Assembly (NCBI RefSeq): GCF_000203975.2
Contig: NZ_AFCF02000008.1
Coordinates: 310,001 to 374,000, forward strand
From: Leisingera sp. ANG1
GTDB lineage: Bacteria; Pseudomonadota; Alphaproteobacteria; Rhodobacterales; Rhodobacteraceae
Length of the DNA: 64,000 bases
Reading direction: 5' to 3'
A program made the translations under genes and the position numbers. The notes below the pieces were generated by a model that worked only from the letters and a program-made list of their open reading frames with translations, was not told the DNA's origin and ran no database searches. This document shows positions 42,234 to 49,685 of this stretch, one piece after another; position 1 is the stretch's first letter, and the number at the start of each line of letters is the position of its first letter.

Positions 42234-43705
42234 CGCGGCGCCCCGATGGCACGACCCAGCCCCTCAGGCGCCGGCAGCGCCGCATGGGCCTCTGCCAGCT
42301 TCACCAGATTGGCCTCGATATGCGGCGCAGGCGGGGCGGAGCGGCGGGTCGCAAGGTCCACATGCAGCAGCATATGCTCCCCTGTCGCCAGCAGCCGCTC
42401 GCCCGAATACATTTCATGCCACAGGTGCATCTTCTTGCCCGCGCCCATGATCACCCGGGTCCGCACCTGGATCGGATCGCCCGCGCGCACTTCGTCGATA
42501 TGGCGGATATGAGTTTCAGCGGTGAAGTAGCTGCCGCCGTTGGCGATATACTCCGCATCGCAGCCGATGATCATCATCAGCCGGTCGGTGGATTGCGCGA
42601 ACGCGTCCAGATAGCGGCTCTCGGTCATATGGCCGTTGTAATCGGTCCAATCCAGCGGCACCACGCGGCTCTGGGTCAGCACCGGCTGGCTCAGATCGTC
42701 CAGACCGTCCATCGCGCGCACCAGCCCGGCCTCACCCTCGCGGTTCAGGTCATGGGCGTTCTGCAGCGCACCGGCGCCCCAGTTGTTGTTGCCCAGCGCC
42801 CGCATCATGCCCACCAGGTTGTCGTCCCGGTGCCGCTCCAGCTCGCGGATCGAATACTGGCCGGACTGCTCATCCGACTGGCCTGCAATCAAGTCGACCA
42901 GCTGATCTGTGAATTCCGGCACATCCATAAGCTTGGTCCAGGGCCAGCTGAGACAGGGGCCGAACTGCGCCATGAAGTGCTTCATGCCCGCCTCGCCGCC
43001 GGCCACCCGGTAGGTCTCGAACAGGCCCATCTGCGCCCAGCGGATGCCAAAGCCATAGCGGATCGCGTTGTCGATCTCTTCGGTGGTGGCGATGCCGTCC
43101 TTGACCAGCCACAGCGCCTCGCGCCAGACCGCCTCCAGGAAACGGTCTGCCACATGGGCGTCGATCTCTTTCTTGAGGTGCAGGGGATACATGCCGATGG
43201 CAGTGATGATCTCCTTGGCCCGGTCGATAACGCCCGCCGGGTTCGCCTCTGTCGTGACCAGCTCTGCCAAGGGCAGCAAGTAGACCGGGTTGAACGGATG
43301 CGCGACCACGATCTGGCCGGGGTTCTCGCGCCCGTCCTGCAGCTGCGAGGGCTTGAAGCCGGAGGTGGACGAGCCGATCACCGCATCCGGCGCGCAATGC
43401 GCCTGCAGCTCAGCATAGACCTTCTGTTTCAGGTCCAGCCGCTCCGGCACGCTCTCCTGCACCCACTCGGCACCCTCAACGGCCTCCGCGATGGTTTCAT
43501 GGAAGGTCAGGCTGCCCTCCGCAGGCAGCGCCACATTGCCCAGACCGGGCAAGCTCCGGCGGGCATTCCCCAGCACTTCGCCGATCTTGCGCTCCGCTTC
43601 CGGGTCCGGGTCAAACACCCGCACGTTCCAGCCGTTCAAAAGGAACCGCGCGGCCCAGCCGCCGCCGATAACCCCGCCGCCGATGATTGCTGCTGTCTTT
43701 GTCAT
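42230..43705 (-). CDS. cdhA: L-carnitine 3-dehydrogenase fused to betainyl-CoA thioesterase
   Basis: A 491-residue fusion. Residues 1-320 are a 3-hydroxyacyl-CoA-dehydrogenase-type NAD enzyme: AAIIGGGVIGGGWAARFLLN, SSTSGFKPSQLQDG, AHPFNPVYLLPL, KKEIDAHVADRFLEAVWREA. Residues from about 345 form a hotdog thioesterase (VPLDWTDYNGHMTESRYLDA). This fusion is known for carnitine dehydrogenases that make 3-dehydrocarnitine and then hydrolyse betainyl-CoA to glycine betaine. The BKACE and GlxA-type regulator genes nearby support it. Equivalent to separate cdhA and cdhB in Pseudomonas. Confidence 0.93.
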   Translation of the reverse strand: MTKTAAIIGGGVIGGGWAARFLLNGWNVRVFDPDPEAERKIGEVLGNARRSLPGLGNVALPAEGSLTFHETIAEAVEGAEWVQESVPERLDLKQKVYAELQAHCAPDAVIGSSTSGFKPSQLQDGRENPGQIVVAHPFNPVYLLPLAELVTTEANPAGVIDRAKEIITAIGMYPLHLKKEIDAHVADRFLEAVWREALWLVKDGIATTEEIDNAIRYGFGIRWAQMGLFETYRVAGGEAGMKHFMAQFGPCLSWPWTKLMDVPEFTDQLVDLIAGQSDEQSGQYSIRELERHRDDNLVGMMRALGNNNWGAGALQNAHDLNREGEAGLVRAMDGLDDLSQPVLTQSRVVPLDWTDYNGHMTESRYLDAFAQSTDRLMMIIGCDAEYIANGGSYFTAETHIRHIDEVRAGDPIQVRTRVIMGAGKKMHLWHEMYSGERLLATGEHMLLHVDLATRRSAPPAPHIEANLVKLAEAHAALPAPEGLGRAIGAPR

Positions 43706-43714
43706 CTGAGTACC

Positions 43715-44038
43715 CTAGTATCCTTCAACCGTGATGACGTTCCCTTGGTCATCCAGTTCTTGCCAAATTCCAAACAGCTGATTCCGCGCCGAACACGTTT
43801 TGGTCTCAGCCATGCATTGCCCGCGGCAGTCCGAAGCCTTTGTGCAGGATCTTCCCGCATCGGCAAACGACAGGATGCATTCGTAGGAAACATGCGGATG
43901 CTGCAACAGGTAGCTCCCGCCTTGCTCCTCGCACATCTTTTCCTCGCGCACATCCCGCACCGGCCCCGCAGGCTCCGCCTCAGGCAAACAGGCCTGAAGC
44001 ACCAAACAGAAGGAGAGACTAATCGGGAGGAGACGCAT
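43715..44038 (-). CDS. Cysteine-rich putative lipoprotein inside the carnitine cluster
   Basis: The start at 44038 (MRLLPISLSFCLVLQACLPE) gives 107 residues with a lipobox LQAC, so the mature N-terminal Cys is probably lipidated. Six further cysteines follow in EKMCEEQGG, SYECILSF, RSCTKASDCRGQCM and KTCSARN, suggesting a disulphide-rich periplasmic fold. No family recognised. It sits between the cleavage-enzyme gene and cdhA, 9 bp before the latter, on the same strand. Confidence 0.7.
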   Translation of the reverse strand: MRLLPISLSFCLVLQACLPEAEPAGPVRDVREEKMCEEQGGSYLLQHPHVSYECILSFADAGRSCTKASDCRGQCMAETKTCSARNQLFGIWQELDDQGNVITVEGY

Positions 44039-44112
44039 CGCCGTATTGGTGCCTAACCGGTGCACAGGGGGTGTACGGGGGGTGCACGCGTGGCACCCCC
44101 TCGAAAATCCGC

Positions 44113-45030
44113 TTACTTCGCCACCGGCGCGCGCTTGGTCAGCCCCAGCTTCTCGCGCACCTCCTGCGGCCCGATCACCCGCGCGCCCATGTTCGACACA
44201 ATGGTATTCGCCCGCTCAACCAGCTGCCAGTTTTCCGCCAGCACCCCCTTGTCGAGCCACAGGTTGTCCTCCAGCCCGACCCGCACATTGCCGCCCGCCA
44301 GCACCGAGGCCGAGGCATAGGCCATCTGGTTGCGGCCCAGCGCAAAGGCCGAGAATGTCCAATCGGAGGGCACGTTGTTGACCATCGCCATGAAAGTATT
44401 CAGATCATCCGGCGCGCCCCACGGAACACCCATGCACAGTTGCACCAGCGCGTTCGGCTCCAGAATCCCCTCTTTTACCAGCTGCTTGGCAAACCACAGG
44501 TGGCCTGTGTCAAAGGCCTCGATCTCCGGCTTCACCCCTAGGTCTGTCATCATCTGGCCCATCGCCCGCAGCATGCCGGGGGTGTTGGTCATGACGTAAT
44601 CAGCCTCGGCAAAGTTCATGGTGCCGCAGTCCAGCGTGCAGATCTCCGGCAGGCATTCCGCCACATGGGCCACGCGCTCCGTTGCCCCGACCATGTCGGT
44701 GCCGGCGTCTTTCAGCGGCAGCGGGTTTTCGGTATCGCCAAACACCATGTCACCGCCCATGCCCGCGGTCAGGTTCAGCACCACATCCACTTCGGCATCG
44801 CGGATCCGGTCCGTCACTTCGCGGTAGAGATCCAGCCGGCGCGACGGCACCCCGGTCTCCGGATCGCGCACATGGCAGTGCACAACGGCGGCGCCAGCCT
44901 TGGCCGCGGCGATGGCGCTGTCGGCAATTTGCTTGGGCGAGCGCGGCACATGCGGGCTGCGGTCCTGGGTGCCGCCGGAGCCGGTCACGGCACAGGTGAT
45001 GAAGACTTCGCGGTTCATTTCCAGAGGCAT
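44113..45030 (-). CDS. cdhC: 3-dehydrocarnitine cleavage enzyme (BKACE family)
   Basis: Beta-keto-acid cleavage enzyme (formerly DUF849) of 305 residues. The ATG at 45030 (MPLEMNREVFITCAVTGSG) follows AAGGG; longer frames run into the divergent regulator region. AAVVHCHVRDPETGVPSRRL holds the HxHxR zinc site, and VVLNLTAGMGGDM, EIEAFDTGHLWFAKQL and GVPWGAPDD are typical. With cdhA and a divergent GlxA-type regulator, the expected reaction is 3-dehydrocarnitine plus acetyl-CoA to betainyl-CoA plus acetoacetate. Confidence 0.9.
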   Translation of the reverse strand: MPLEMNREVFITCAVTGSGGTQDRSPHVPRSPKQIADSAIAAAKAGAAVVHCHVRDPETGVPSRRLDLYREVTDRIRDAEVDVVLNLTAGMGGDMVFGDTENPLPLKDAGTDMVGATERVAHVAECLPEICTLDCGTMNFAEADYVMTNTPGMLRAMGQMMTDLGVKPEIEAFDTGHLWFAKQLVKEGILEPNALVQLCMGVPWGAPDDLNTFMAMVNNVPSDWTFSAFALGRNQMAYASASVLAGGNVRVGLEDNLWLDKGVLAENWQLVERANTIVSNMGARVIGPQEVREKLGLTKRAPVAK

Positions 45031-45163
45031 TTCGCTTTTCCCTTCGATGTACAGGGTTTTGCCACGGGTTATCCCCAGGCTCCTCCCCAGATTCCGATTT
45101 GCGCTGACAGCGACTCTGCCGCAGCCTTTTACGGCACAGTTTACACCAGGCGAATCGAAGTTG

Positions 45164-46147
45164 ATGAAATCCGCAAAAAACATCCTGCAGCCCGAGAACC
45201 GGCCGCTCAAAACAGCGGTGCTGGTTCTGGATGAATGCAACACGCTGTCCTTTGCCGCTGCAGTGGACCCGATGCGCGCCGCCAACCGGCTGGCCGGGCG
45301 GGCCGCCTTTGACTGGGATTACGTCAGCGCCACCGCAGAGCCGCCGATGCTGACCAGCGGCCTCACCGTGCCCAGCTTCCCGCTGGCCCGGCTGCAGGGC
45401 TGCGAGCTGCTGATCATTGTTGCGGGCTTCCAGCTGGCGCGCCATGCCACCCCCAGCCTGCTGGCCGGCCTGCGCCGCATCGCCGCCACCGGCGCCACTA
45501 TCGCGGGCATCGACGGCGGCCCTTGGATGATGGCCGAAGCCGGGCTGCTGGACGGCCACCCCGCCACAACCCACTGGGAAGACATGGAAAATTTCTCCGC
45601 CCGGTTCCCGGAGGTGGACGCCCGCAACGACCGCTTCACCGTCTCGGATGCCCGCCTGACCTCCGGCGGCGCCACCCCTGCGATCGAGATGATGCTGCAC
45701 ATCATCAGCGCCCGCCATGGCGCAGGCTTTGCCTCCCGCGTCGCCGGGCTGTTCCTGTTCGACGGCCCCGCTGCCCTGCCGCGGCCGCAAAGCCGCCTGG
45801 GCAACCGCGGCCACAGTGCGCTCACCGCCAAGGCCAACGCGCTGATGGAGGCTTCGCTGGATGAGCCGCTGCCGCTGGCCCAGATCGCCGAGACCCTGGG
45901 CACCAGCCCGCGCAGCCTGCAGCAGCAGTTCCGGCTCAAGCTCAACACCACGCCGCAGGACCACTACCTGCAGCTGCGCCTGGCCGAGGCCCGCCGCCTG
46001 GTGACCGACACCGCGATGCCGCTGATGGAGGTGGCGATGGCCACCGGCTTCACCTCGCAGTCGAGCTTTGCCCGCGCCTTCCGCACTGCGCATGGCACCT
46101 CTGCCCGCGACCTGCGTCAGGAACAGGCCCGCCCGACGGCGCACTAA
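45164..46147 (+). CDS. cdhR: GlxA-family AraC-type regulator, probable CdhR
   Basis: A 327-residue regulator with an N-terminal DJ-1/PfpI-like domain (KTAVLVLDECNTLSFAAAVD, TIAGIDGGPWMMAEAGLLDG, THWEDMENFSARFPEVDARN) and a C-terminal AraC helix-turn-helix (LPLAQIAETLGTSPRSLQQQ, GFTSQSSFARAFRTAHGTSA). The ATG at 45164 is used. It is divergent from cdhC with 133 bp between, the arrangement of carnitine-responsive CdhR. Activation of the operon by carnitine is inferred from the family. Confidence 0.9.
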   Translation: MKSAKNILQPENRPLKTAVLVLDECNTLSFAAAVDPMRAANRLAGRAAFDWDYVSATAEPPMLTSGLTVPSFPLARLQGCELLIIVAGFQLARHATPSLLAGLRRIAATGATIAGIDGGPWMMAEAGLLDGHPATTHWEDMENFSARFPEVDARNDRFTVSDARLTSGGATPAIEMMLHIISARHGAGFASRVAGLFLFDGPAALPRPQSRLGNRGHSALTAKANALMEASLDEPLPLAQIAETLGTSPRSLQQQFRLKLNTTPQDHYLQLRLAEARRLVTDTAMPLMEVAMATGFTSQSSFARAFRTAHGTSARDLRQEQARPTAH

Positions 46148-46234
46148 CACCACGCGGGTCAAGGGCCGCGCAGCGGCGGTGCGCAGCACCGTACACCCTT
46201 GACGCGCAATCCTTGAACACACTTGCAAACGCGC

Positions 46235-46258
46235 TTCAGGGGCAGACCTGCCCCTGAA
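46235..46258. terminator. Hairpin between convergent cdhR and aldo/keto reductase genes
   Basis: A perfect 11-bp inverted repeat (TTCAGGGGCAG / CTGCCCCTGAA) around AC. It lies 87 bp past cdhR and 105 bp past the reductase on the other strand. No T run. Confidence 0.5.
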
Positions 46259-46363
46259 CGCCTCTCAGCAAAACCTTCCGCGCTGCGCCAGCAGCGCCCG
46301 GCCCAACCGGCCCAGGGCATGCCCATGCCCGCAGGCCGGGCGGGAGCATCTCCGCCCCTTGGA

Positions 46364-47407
46364 TCAATACGGCATCGGATGCATGCGGTGCGCCGCGTTG
46401 ATCTCCTCCAGCACGTCCTGGCTCAATTCCAGCTCCACCGATTGCAGCAGATGCTCCAGCTGCGCCAGACGGGTGGCACCAAAGATCGCCGAGGCCATGA
46501 AGGGCCGCGTCCGGCACCAGGCCAGCGCCATATGCACCGGATCCAGCCCGTGGCGACCCGCAATCTCCAGATAGGCCGCCACCGCATCATAGACCCGCGG
46601 GCTGTGGCGTCCGCCCAGTTCCGGGTTGATCGATTTGCGCGAGCCTTCCGGTACCGCCCCGTCCTGGTATTTCCCGGTCAGCAATCCGGTGCCCAGCGGC
46701 GAAAATGCCATCAGGCCCACGTCCTCATTCACGCTTAGCTCTGCCAGGTCGGTGTCATACATCCGGCAGACCAGCGAATACTCGTTCTGGATCGAGGCCA
46801 CCCGCGGCCAGCCTTTCTCCTCCGCCAGCCGCAGCCACTGTGCGGTGCCCCAGGCGCTCTCATTGGACAGGCCAAAGGCCCGGATGGTGCCGCGGTCCAC
46901 CTCACGCTGCAGCGCTTCCAGGCAGTCCTCCATATTGGCCAGAGTCTCCCCGCGGTTCTGGCCGGAGGGGTCATAGCTCCAGTTCTGCCGGAACATGTAG
47001 CTGCCCCGGTTCGGCCAGTGAAACTGGTAGAGGTCGATATAATCGGTCTTCAGCCGCTTCAGCGAGGCTTCCACGGTGGGCGCGATGGTCTTGGAGGAAA
47101 TCGGCGCCCCGCCGCGCACATGTTTCATCCCCTCGCCAGAGTGCTTGGTCGCCAGGATGTATTCGCCGCGCCGTCCGGTCTTTTCGTTCCAGTTGCCGAT
47201 GATGCGCTCGCTGTTGCCCAATGTCTCTGCGCTGACCGGGTTCACCGGATACATCTCGGCGGTGTCGACAAAGTTCACACCGTTTGCCAGCGCCATATCA
47301 ATCTGCGCGTGCGCCTCGTCTTCCGGCGTCTGGGTGCCGAATGTCATCGTGCCCAGGCACAGTTCGGACACCTTCATGCCGGTGCGGCCCAACGGGTTCA
47401 TTTTCAT
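46364..47407 (-). CDS. Aldo/keto reductase (Tas-like)
   Basis: A 347-residue NADP-dependent aldo/keto reductase. Catalytic tetrad residues are visible as Asp and Tyr in NFVDTAEMYPVNPVSAETLG, Lys in YILATKHSG and His in DLYQFHWPNRGSYMF. IRAFGLSNESAWGTAQWLRL and AFSPLGTGLLTGKY are family segments. The VNPV(S)AET loop and length resemble E. coli Tas. The substrate is unknown. GGGGAG precedes the ATG. Confidence 0.93.
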   Translation of the reverse strand: MKMNPLGRTGMKVSELCLGTMTFGTQTPEDEAHAQIDMALANGVNFVDTAEMYPVNPVSAETLGNSERIIGNWNEKTGRRGEYILATKHSGEGMKHVRGGAPISSKTIAPTVEASLKRLKTDYIDLYQFHWPNRGSYMFRQNWSYDPSGQNRGETLANMEDCLEALQREVDRGTIRAFGLSNESAWGTAQWLRLAEEKGWPRVASIQNEYSLVCRMYDTDLAELSVNEDVGLMAFSPLGTGLLTGKYQDGAVPEGSRKSINPELGGRHSPRVYDAVAAYLEIAGRHGLDPVHMALAWCRTRPFMASAIFGATRLAQLEHLLQSVELELSQDVLEEINAAHRMHPMPY

Positions 47408-47529
47408 CTTGCGCGCTCCCCTGCTGCGGATCTGCCCGCGACCCTAACCGGCAGGACGGCAAGTGCAAGCGGCTTGCACCCGCGGCGCAAACCCGCCAGC
47501 CTGCGGGCAAACCGAGGAAGGGAGATGAG

Positions 47530-47931
47530 ATGCCGCAACAGATCACCAAGGGCGTCAAGGCGCTGCTGGCGGAGGCCAACAGCCTTGTCGAGACCATGAG
47601 TGTCGAAGACGCCAAGCAGAAGGTGCTGGACGAGGATTACGTTTTCATCGACCTGCGCGACATTCGCGAACTGCAGCGCAGCGGCATGATCCCCGGCGCG
47701 TTCTCCTGCCCGCGCGGCATGCTGGAATTCTGGATCGATCCGGACAGCCCCTACCACAAGCCGGTGTTCAACCAGGACAAAACTTATGTGTTCTACTGCG
47801 CCAGCGCCTGGCGCTCTGCCCTGAGCGCCAGGGCGGCGATGGAGATGGGGCTGAAACCGGTGGTGCATCTGGAAGGCGGCTTCACCGAATGGGCCAAGCA
47901 GGGCGGCCCGGTGGTCCCGCGCGAGGGCTGA
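47530..47931 (+). CDS. Rhodanese-domain sulfurtransferase
   Basis: A single-domain rhodanese of 133 residues. The ATG at 47530 follows GAAGGGAG. DYVFIDLRDIRELQRSGMIP opens the domain and the active-site loop is VFYCASAWRSALSARAA, with the catalytic Cys at the start of CASAWRS. Single-domain rhodaneses move sulfane sulfur to acceptors such as cyanide or thiol proteins; the partner is unknown. Confidence 0.92.
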   Translation: MPQQITKGVKALLAEANSLVETMSVEDAKQKVLDEDYVFIDLRDIRELQRSGMIPGAFSCPRGMLEFWIDPDSPYHKPVFNQDKTYVFYCASAWRSALSARAAMEMGLKPVVHLEGGFTEWAKQGGPVVPREG

Positions 47932-47994
47932 GGCGCGCCGCGCAGCCAGGCTCAAGGCGCGGCACCCGGCGGCACTGGCCGTTTGGACGATTGA

Positions 47995-48009
47995 GAACAA
48001 AAGTGGAAC
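47995..48009. promoter_or_regulatory. LexA (SOS) box
   Basis: GAAC-N7-GAAC, which reads GTTC-CACTTTT-GTTC on the other strand, is an exact match to the alphaproteobacterial LexA site GTTC-N7-GTTC. It ends 16 bp before the imuA ATG, a normal place for repression. Confidence 0.8.
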
Positions 48010-48025
48010 ACGTTAATCTGGCGGC

Positions 48026-48784
48026 ATGCCGACTCACCTGCTTTCCCGCCGCAGCCACAAACCCCGCCCGGCGCTGACCCTGACAGAGGGGATCGCGCTG
48101 GACCTGGCCCGCGTGCATGAGGCCTGCGGCCCCGCCCGCCACAGTTTTGCGCTGTGGCTGGCAGCAGCGGCCCAGGGGCCTGTGCTGTGGCTGTCCCAGC
48201 CCCAGGCCGGCAGGCCGCTGAACCCGGCCCAGGCCGCGAGGCCGCTGAACCCGGACGGGATCGCGGAGTATGCCAGCCCTTCCCGGTTCCTGTTCGTGCA
48301 AACCGCCCGGGCAGAGGATCTGCTCTGGGCAATGGAAGACGCCCTGCGCGGCGGCGCCGCGCCGCTGGTGGTGGCAGAGCTGGCAGAGCCGCCCGCCATG
48401 ACCCCGGTGCGGCGGCTGCATCTGGCGGCAGAGGCCGGCGGCCGCTTCGGCCCGGCCCCGCTGGGCCTGCTGCTGACCCCGGGCCAGGGCGGCGCCCAGG
48501 GCATCGAAAGCCGCTGGCACCTGGCCCCGGCCCACGGCCTGCCGGCCCATGCGCCCTGCCCCGCCAGCGGCCCGGCGGGCAGCCGCATGTGCTGGGCATT
48601 GCAGCGCCTGCGCGCCCGCACCCTGCCGCCGCGCAGCTGGCAGATCACCCGGGCCCGCGCAGGCGGCCCGCTGCAGGCCGCCCCGCTGCCGCCCGGCGCG
48701 GCCAGCCTGCAATCCACCCGCTCCGCACACTCCGGAGCACTCCCGCAACCGCAGTCACCGCTGGCTGTGCCAGCGCTGCCCTAG
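48026..48784 (+). CDS. imuA: ImuA-like SOS mutagenesis protein (orphan)
   Basis: The 252-residue protein matches the ImuA type, a RecA/SulA-like accessory of translesion synthesis: ALTLTEGIALDLARVHEACG, PVLWLSQPQAGRPLNP, DGIAEYASPSRFLFVQTARA, LLWAMEDALRGGAAPLVVAE, and MTPVRRLHLAAEAG. A perfect alphaproteobacterial LexA box precedes it. Normally imuA is followed by imuB and dnaE2; here a long hairpin and then a yceI-like gene follow, so the gene is alone. A 9-residue tandem duplication (QAGRPLNPA, QAARPLNPD) lies near residues 60-77. Very GC-rich C-terminus. Confidence 0.82.
   Translation: MPTHLLSRRSHKPRPALTLTEGIALDLARVHEACGPARHSFALWLAAAAQGPVLWLSQPQAGRPLNPAQAARPLNPDGIAEYASPSRFLFVQTARAEDLLWAMEDALRGGAAPLVVAELAEPPAMTPVRRLHLAAEAGGRFGPAPLGLLLTPGQGGAQGIESRWHLAPAHGLPAHAPCPASGPAGSRMCWALQRLRARTLPPRSWQITRARAGGPLQAAPLPPGAASLQSTRSAHSGALPQPQSPLAVPALP
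48203..48256 (+). repeat. 27-bp tandem duplication inside imuA
   Basis: Two adjacent 27-bp units differ at three positions and encode QAGRPLNPA and QAARPLNPD. The duplication keeps the frame. ImuA proteins normally have one copy of this segment, from memory of the family. Confidence 0.75.
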
Positions 48785-48789
48785 CGGCA

Positions 48790-48828
48790 TTGGGCCCGGC
48801 ACCGGGCGTTGCCCGGTGCCGGGCCCAA
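48790..48828. terminator. Long perfect hairpin after imuA
   Basis: Two 18-base arms (TTGGGCCCGGCACCGGGC and its exact complement) enclose GTT. It starts 6 bp past the imuA stop. The very stable stem suggests a terminator or transcript stabiliser even without a T run. Confidence 0.7.
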
Positions 48829-48976
48829 CAGGCAAAGGCTTTGCCAAAAGCCGCTGCCTGGCGGGAGAGCCTCCCCGTTCCGCGCCTCACAACGGCACGC
48901 GCGAAAGTGAGCAGCCCGCCCCGGCAGATCCGGCTACACTCTGCCTGCAGCTCAAGGCCTGCAAAGGAAACCCGGC

Positions 48977-49582
48977 TTGGACACATACGGAATGAAGCGG
49001 CGCAAACTGCTTGCCTGCCTCAGCGCTGCGATGCTGGCACCGCAGGGGCTGGGTGCAGCGCCCCTGGCATACCAGCTGGTGCCAGAGGCCACCGATGTGC
49101 GGTTCACTTTCCTGCTCAGCGGCCAGCCGCAGCACGGGCGCATTCCGGTTGCCGCCGCCCGCATCCTGATTGATCCGGCAGACCTGGCCCGCAGCCAGGC
49201 CGATATCACCCTGGACGCCCGCCGCGCCAGCACCGGGCTGATCTTTGCCACCGAGGCGCTGAAAGGCCCCGGTATCCTCGACACCGCACGCCACCCGCAT
49301 ATCCGCTTCCGCTCCACCCGCGTCCGGCTGGGGCCAGAGGGGCGGCTGTCGGGCGGCTCCGTGATCAAGGGCGATCTCACCCTGCGCGGAACCACCCGCC
49401 CAATCACCCTGCAGGCAGCGCTTTACCGCCGGCCCGGCAGCGCCCCGGATGATCTGCGGGAGCTGGACGTGCGGCTGTCGGGCCAGCTCAGCCGCGCGGC
49501 TTTCGGCGCCACCGGCTATGCGGATCTGGTTGCCGACCGCGTCCGCCTCGCCATCAAGGCGCGCATCCGCCGCGCGGGCTGA
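48977..49582 (+). CDS. YceI-like periplasmic protein
   Basis: About 201 residues with a signal peptide (MKRRKLLACLSAAMLAPQGL, cleavage near LGAAP) and a YceI-type lipocalin-like barrel (YQLVPEATDVRFTFLLSGQP, ILDTARHPHIRFRSTRV, SVIKGDLTLRGTTRPITLQA). YceI proteins bind isoprenoid-type lipids. Start: TTG at 48977 has AAGGAA upstream; ATG at 48992 fits the signal peptide better but lacks a ribosome site. The barrel is somewhat divergent from classic YceI. Confidence 0.83.
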   Translation: MDTYGMKRRKLLACLSAAMLAPQGLGAAPLAYQLVPEATDVRFTFLLSGQPQHGRIPVAAARILIDPADLARSQADITLDARRASTGLIFATEALKGPGILDTARHPHIRFRSTRVRLGPEGRLSGGSVIKGDLTLRGTTRPITLQAALYRRPGSAPDDLRELDVRLSGQLSRAAFGATGYADLVADRVRLAIKARIRRAG

Positions 49583-49685
49583 AACCGCCGTCCGGTGCGG
49601 AAAAGCACCGCCGCGCAAAAATACGACATGGCTTTGGCGGAAACCGGCTGGCAATGAAGCGCCAGCCTGTCATGGTCGCAGCGTT

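Noticed and set aside
42284-44056. Plus-strand open frame of 590 codons
   Set aside because: Antisense to the carnitine dehydrogenase fusion and the lipoprotein gene.
48026-48784. imuA as a LexA- or RecA-type gene
   Set aside because: It lacks a Walker A motif and a LexA protease domain; the ImuA-specific segments fit better.
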